DNA from: Candidatus Lambdaproteobacteria bacterium
GTDB taxonomy: Bacteria; SAR324; JACQKK01
Direction: 5' to 3'
Length of the DNA: 32,463 nucleotides
Assembly: GCA_016199125.1 (NCBI GenBank)
Contig: JACQHH010000084.1
Coordinates: 1 to 32,463 of the forward strand
Both the position numbers and the translations under genes were made by a program. How positions within the stretch are numbered: the first letter of the stretch is position 1; each line of letters starts with the position of its first letter. This document shows positions 27,841 to 32,463 of the stretch, piece after piece. A model generated the notes under the pieces. That model worked only from the letters and a program-made list of their open reading frames with translations, searched no databases and had not been told where the DNA came from.

Positions 27841-27912
27841 CTGGGGTGGGAGGATTCGAACCCCCGGATGGCGGAATCAGAATCCGCTGCCTTACCGCTT
27901 GGCGACACCCCA
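27841..27912 (-). tRNA. tRNA-Gln(CTG)
   Basis: Reverse strand TGGGGTGTCGCCAAGCGGTAAGGCAGCGGATTCTGATTCCGCCATCCGGGGGTTCGAATCCTCCCACCCCAG; anticodon CTG; 7-bp acceptor; CCA not encoded. Confidence 0.94.
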
Positions 27913-28240
27913 TCGGGTTGTGCGGCGAGCCGCCGACGCCGGCCCGCTGTGCAGTCGATACCATCGACCTGCCGCGGGATCAAACGCTCTGGCGGCGCGG
28001 ACGCCGGGCCCGCACGCGAATGGCCGTTGGCGGGCGATGCCCGCGACAACGCCCGGCGTGGCGGGAACGGAAGACGGTTGGCCAAACGGCGGCCACCCAC
28101 CCGGAGCCCCGGCTCGCATCAGTTGCATTCTCGCATTGCGGGCGTCGGCTGCACAATATGGATTTCGCGGGATTTGGCCGCGCCCCGCCGCGGCGGGGGA
28201 CCGTGCTCCGCGCCAAGTTGGAAGCCGGGTGGCGGACAAG

Positions 28241-29197
28241 CTAGAAGGCCCAGGCCACGGAGACGGCCTGGTACTCGTTGTTCAGCGGGTCGCTGCCGGC
28301 GCCCTGGGTGGATGTGCCGCGGTGACCGTGCAGCAGGATGGCCAGGCCCGACTGGCTGACCCAGCCCACGCTGGCCGTGGCGCCCACGAATTTCTTGTTG
28401 ACGCCGGCCTCGTCGCGATCGCGGTCGAACAGGCGATAGCCCAGCACGAAGCTGCCCCAGCCCAGCTCCAGCACGCCGGTGCCGGAGTGCTCCTCGGAAT
28501 CCGGCCCATTGCCGAAGTCGAGGGGATCCTTGTCGTTCTTGTAGTATTCCAGGTGCATGCGCAGCTCGCCCTCGTTGCGGAAAGCGACGCCGTAGGATTT
28601 TACAGGGCGCACCGCCTCTTCCGGCGCGTGCAGGAATTCCTCGCCCGAGGCGGCGCCCACGTAAAAGTATTCGCCGATGCGCAAGGACGTGCCGACCGTA
28701 TTGATGACCGAGTCGAATTTGCCCAGCGTCACGCCGCCGGAGGTGAATCGTGCAGTGATATTGCTCTGGCTGGCACCCAGGGCGATCCAGTCCCAGGCCT
28801 GTCCGGCCAGGGCCACATTGACCGTATCCATAGTGATTCTGGCCGCGGATTTGCCGCTCTCGAAGTTGACGCCCTCGGCGGCCAGCGAGAGATATTCCCA
28901 GACTCCACGGACCCCATAGAAACTGCCCGTGGAGTTCTGATCGATGGGGTCGGCACCCTCGCGTTTCTCGGAGCCCTCCAGCCCCCCGGCGCCGATCAGG
29001 CTGTAGCCGCTCCACTGCATGGCGGCGGGGTTGAGCGTGACGAAGCCCGCGCCGATTTCCGGGCCATCGGTGTCGACGTCGTTGTTGACGGCCAGCATGG
29101 GATTCAGCGGAAGCAGCGAGGGTGCGGCAACCTGGGCCAGCAGCGCCTGGGCGGCCAGCAGCAGAAACAGGCAGAGCAGGGAACCGACGCGCAACAT
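28241..29197 (-). CDS. Putative outer-membrane beta-barrel protein
   Basis: Signal peptide MLRVGSLLCLFLLLAAQALLAQ; alternating beta-strand pattern; C-terminal YQAVSVAWAF with terminal Phe. Confidence 0.65.
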   Translation of the reverse strand: MLRVGSLLCLFLLLAAQALLAQVAAPSLLPLNPMLAVNNDVDTDGPEIGAGFVTLNPAAMQWSGYSLIGAGGLEGSEKREGADPIDQNSTGSFYGVRGVWEYLSLAAEGVNFESGKSAARITMDTVNVALAGQAWDWIALGASQSNITARFTSGGVTLGKFDSVINTVGTSLRIGEYFYVGAASGEEFLHAPEEAVRPVKSYGVAFRNEGELRMHLEYYKNDKDPLDFGNGPDSEEHSGTGVLELGWGSFVLGYRLFDRDRDEAGVNKKFVGATASVGWVSQSGLAILLHGHRGTSTQGAGSDPLNNEYQAVSVAWAF

Positions 29198-29394
29198 GTC
29201 GTGACCTCAAGGCAATGGTGTCCGTGAGCCGACCCTGTGGGGCCGGGTGGTTGTCCCTGTATCGGCAAAATTCGGCGGAGATTGAGCCGGAAGGGCCCCA
29301 GCGTGCGGCCCGGCGGCATGCGGAGCGGAACTGAGGGTGGCCGGCGGCGTTGCATCGCGGGTGCCCGGCGCTGCGCGGCACCGCGGACGGGGCT

Positions 29395-30681
29395 TCAGAA
29401 GAACAGGACGAGCTGGATGTTGCCGCCGTCCCACTGCTTCTTGTCGATGATGTCGATGTCCCAGGTGGTGTTGAACAGCACGGTGTAGGACGCGGGCTCC
29501 ACCAGGGCGATGCCCACGCCGACCTTGGCCTGCAACTCGTCGGCAAGCTCCTCGTCGTTGCGGACGCCGCCTGTGGATTCGAAGAGGTGTACGTGACCGA
29601 CCTGCAGGGTGTAGCGCCAGCGCAGCCAGTCGCTCTGGGTATGCTCCCACTCGCCGTAACCCTGGGTGGTGAAGAGCCGGAAGCGATAGCTGTCGGCGGG
29701 CGTCGCACTGTCGATGGTGTTGGTGAAACGGCTGTCCAGCCAGCCCACGCTGGCCACGTCAACGGGGGAGAGCCGTTGGCGCCAGAACACGTCCAGCCAG
29801 CTCAGGCGCAGCGTCTGGGCGGCGGCGGCGCCGGCAGTGCCCGGCCCGGGGGCGTAACCGCGTTGCTCCTGGTCGGCGAAGACCTCGAAGCCCGCCGTCC
29901 AGCCGCCCGGGGATTGCCACAGCACCAGCAGCTCGCCCTCCTTGCCGCTGTAGGTGCGCGAGGCGGCCGGCAGGGCCTCCTTGAGCCGGGACGGGGGCTC
30001 GCTACGGAGATCGCCCTGCACGTGCAACCCATCCGCGGCGAACCAGCGGAACTGCACCCGTTCCACGGTGGGAATGGGCGAAAACACGTCGTCGCCCTCG
30101 CTGCGCTGGTTGAACAGGGCGTACTGATCCAGGTGGCTCAGGCGCAGGAACACCGGGGCGTCGGGCGTGCGGTACGAGACGGCCGCGCCCAGGCTGCCGT
30201 CGGACTTGACGTGCTGCGTCCAGCCGAAGATGGACGCATTGAACGCCTCGCCCACGCGCAACTCCACCTCCTGCAGCAGCGGCTCCGGGCGGAAGAAGGA
30301 CACCTGGCGCTGGGCATAGCCAATGGCCGCGTAGCGCCCCAACGGCTTGGCCAGCTTGAGCTCCACGCCCTGGTAGAAGCGCTCCTCGGAAAGGCTGCCC
30401 ACCGACGCGCGCATGGCGTTGCGCGCCAGCTCCCATTCCAGGCGCCAGTCCAGCGGAAGCTGGTAGGCCTTCCAGTCCAGAAAATTCTCGTCGGCCAGGC
30501 GGTGGCGCTGGATGCGGAAATCGCCGTTGAACTGGCCACGCGCGGGCGTGGGCGAAAGGCTGCCCAGCAGCAGCGTTATCAGCACCGGCAGCACGGTGAG
30601 GACCCGGGCCCGCGCGTGCCGCACAGCCGCTGCGCCCGGGGATGCCGTGCCGCATGGGATGGCTTGACGATGAGCGGTCAC
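29395..30681 (-). CDS. Putative outer-membrane beta-barrel protein (second)
   Basis: Signal-like VLTVLPVLITLLLGSLSPTPARGQ; alternating amphipathic strands; ends NIQLVLFF (C-terminal Phe). Start codon uncertain (GTG 30681 assumed). Confidence 0.6.
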   Translation of the reverse strand: MTAHRQAIPCGTASPGAAAVRHARARVLTVLPVLITLLLGSLSPTPARGQFNGDFRIQRHRLADENFLDWKAYQLPLDWRLEWELARNAMRASVGSLSEERFYQGVELKLAKPLGRYAAIGYAQRQVSFFRPEPLLQEVELRVGEAFNASIFGWTQHVKSDGSLGAAVSYRTPDAPVFLRLSHLDQYALFNQRSEGDDVFSPIPTVERVQFRWFAADGLHVQGDLRSEPPSRLKEALPAASRTYSGKEGELLVLWQSPGGWTAGFEVFADQEQRGYAPGPGTAGAAAAQTLRLSWLDVFWRQRLSPVDVASVGWLDSRFTNTIDSATPADSYRFRLFTTQGYGEWEHTQSDWLRWRYTLQVGHVHLFESTGGVRNDEELADELQAKVGVGIALVEPASYTVLFNTTWDIDIIDKKQWDGGNIQLVLFF

Positions 30682-30817
30682 AGGCGCCTCTCCCGCGGAT
30701 GCGCCTGGGCCGCGCGGCGGCGCGGCGCTCGCCGGAACCCAGGGCGACCGCTCCAGCCGTCGCGGGCGCACGGGCGCCGGTCGGCGCGCTGCGCGCAGCT
30801 TGCGGTGGCCGGCGGCT

Positions 30818-31447
30818 TCAGCGCACGATGCCCGACTGCCGGCCCTGGTCGGTGATGCGGCCCTTGTTGGCGTCCAGGATGGCGGGGCGCATGAGATAGC
30901 CGTTGCCGGGCTTGGCCGTCATGGCCTGCGGCGGCGTGGGGCGGGTCACCTCGGGCCAATGCCCCGGCTGCGGTGCGGAGCCCTCCTCGGCCACGGGCAG
31001 CGGCGCCACCTCGTACATGGCGGGCGTGTCGCTCAGCTCGAAGAAGTTCCACGAGCATTCCAGCGGCAGATTGCTCACCGGATCGAAGAAATAGATGGAC
31101 CAGAACAGGCCGTGATCCACCGCCCCGTGTACGCGGATGCCGGCGGCATCCAGCTTGTCCTTCATGGCGAACAGTTCCTCCTTGCTGTCCACCGTGAAGG
31201 CCAGGTGGTCGAAGCCGATGGGGCGGTCGGTGGGTTCGCCATGGAACTTGTCATACTGCATGGGGCGGGCGATGTCGTACTCGAAGAAGGCCAGCAGCGC
31301 CTCGCCCACCTGGAAGAAATAGTGACGGAAGCCCTCGTGGCCCACCCCCGAGACCAGCGGAAAGCCCAACAGGTCCCGGTAGAAGCGAATGGTCGCCTGC
31401 ATGTCCGGCGTGATGAACGCCAGGTGGTCGAATTTCTTGATCAGCAT
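30818..31447 (-). CDS. VOC (glyoxalase/dioxygenase) family protein
   Basis: KFDHLAFITPDMQATIRFYRDLLGFPLVSG...FDHLAFTVDSKEELFAMKDKLDAAGIRVHGAVDHGLFWSIYFFDPVSNLPLECSW. Confidence 0.88.
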   Translation of the reverse strand: MLIKKFDHLAFITPDMQATIRFYRDLLGFPLVSGVGHEGFRHYFFQVGEALLAFFEYDIARPMQYDKFHGEPTDRPIGFDHLAFTVDSKEELFAMKDKLDAAGIRVHGAVDHGLFWSIYFFDPVSNLPLECSWNFFELSDTPAMYEVAPLPVAEEGSAPQPGHWPEVTRPTPPQAMTAKPGNGYLMRPAILDANKGRITDQGRQSGIVR

Positions 31448-31498
31448 GTGCTCCCCCCTGTGGTGCGCGCGCTGGAGGCATGCGAGGCCGCGCTGCGA

Positions 31499-32176
31499 TC
31501 ACTTGATGGTCACGAACTGCTTTGCCTTGAGCGACTCGGCAAAGCCGTTGTGCACGTCGTTGACCGCGCCCCACGAAGGCAGTGCCTGCATCCTGCTCAG
31601 CCAGCGGCTGGTATTGGGATAATGTTTGTAGTTTACTCCGATCAGGTCGCCACAGGTCAACAGGCCCGCCCCGAAAAAGTCGGCGATGGTCATTTTGTCG
31701 CCGGCCACGAAGTTGCGCCGGGGGCCCAGCCAGTGCTTGTCCAGCACGTCCAGCAGAAACCCGGCCTGACCCTTGCCCCAGTCCACCGTGACCGTGTTGG
31801 CCGTCTCCGGCTGGCGCACGTGGTGCGGATACACCTGCGGATACACCATGTGATAGCCGTACTCGCGATAGAAGGTGGTGTTGAACCAGTCCATCACTTC
31901 GTTGACCTTGGCCCGCTGCTTGAGGTCCTTGGGATAGGCCGGCGAGCCGAACTTCTCCGCCAGGTATTTCAGGATCGTGGAGGATTCGGTGAGGATGAAA
32001 TCGCCGTCTTCCAGCACCGGCACCAGCTTGTTCGGATTGAGCCTGGTGAACGGCTCCTTGAGATGCTCGCCGGTCATCAGGTCAACGACCACCATCTCCA
32101 CGTCCAGCTTGTTCTCGGCGACGAATTGCAGAATCGGCCGACAGGTCGTCGACACCTTGTGCATGTGCAGCTTCAT
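31499..32176 (-). CDS. Glutathione S-transferase family protein
   Basis: MKLHMHKVSTTCRPILQFVAENKLDVEMVVVDLMTGEHLKEPFTRLNPNKLVPVLEDGDFILTESSTILKYLAEKF; GST N-domain with VPVLEDGDFILTES. Confidence 0.9.
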   Translation of the reverse strand: MKLHMHKVSTTCRPILQFVAENKLDVEMVVVDLMTGEHLKEPFTRLNPNKLVPVLEDGDFILTESSTILKYLAEKFGSPAYPKDLKQRAKVNEVMDWFNTTFYREYGYHMVYPQVYPHHVRQPETANTVTVDWGKGQAGFLLDVLDKHWLGPRRNFVAGDKMTIADFFGAGLLTCGDLIGVNYKHYPNTSRWLSRMQALPSWGAVNDVHNGFAESLKAKQFVTIK

Positions 32177-32463
32177 GGCTCCCCCCATGGCACGGCATTG
32201 ATCGGGTTGTAACGGGATGATTGCAGCAGGCACGACACCACGCCCCCCGGCGGTTGTCAACGGCGCACCCTGCGTCGGCGGCCGCGCCAGCCCCCCGCGC
32301 GCCGGCACGTGGCCGCGGACCCCGTGCGTTTGCCGTCGCGGGGTGAGGGCGCTTTGCCGGGTGGCGCGCCGCCCGCGGAGCGACGCCGGCCCGCCGCGGA
32401 ACAGCATGCGCCGCCGCCGTGTCGCGATCCGTAAGGCGGCCTACCGCCGCGGGCGCCCCTCCC

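Noticed and set aside
25899-28244. 781-aa + strand ORF
   Set aside because: Antisense to glnS and tRNA-Gln; GC-skewed shadow ORF.

Overview
High-GC bacterial (probably proteobacterial) chromosome window, about 32.5 kb, densely coding. Housekeeping and metabolic genes occupy most of it: an isocitrate/isopropylmalate-type dehydrogenase fragment, PdxA family, argE, chaC-like, MBL-fold hydrolase, M3 peptidase, folP, HD/ppGpp-hydrolase-like, GT2, alpha/beta hydrolase, Zn-ADH, glnS with tRNA-Gln, two outer-membrane-barrel candidates, VOC and GST. Three places look most worth follow-up. (1) At ~13.2-18.5 kb, a clear cobalamin riboswitch precedes a beta-propeller lipoprotein, a surface lipoprotein, a DUF71/COG2102 ATP-pyrophosphatase and a second, paralogous surface lipoprotein. 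This is a candidate envelope cobalamin-capture/salvage locus, reminiscent of the Bacteroides BtuG logic, with no BtuB or BtuCDF in the window. (2) At ~19.3-20.8 kb, next to tRNA-Ser(GGA), there is a defence-island graveyard. It holds a four-repeat CRISPR relic mixing type I-C-like and type I-E-like repeats with no cas genes, a C-terminal stub resembling an Eco57I/PglX-type methyltransferase, an overlapping DUF4258/DUF2283 pair and a truncated DprA-like ORF. (3) At 20.92 kb, the DUF6502/DUF5666 gene pair has an apparently leaderless promoter with a perfect palindromic operator over the -10 box. Two structured interspersed-repeat elements are also visible. All family calls come from reading motifs by eye; no database search was run.
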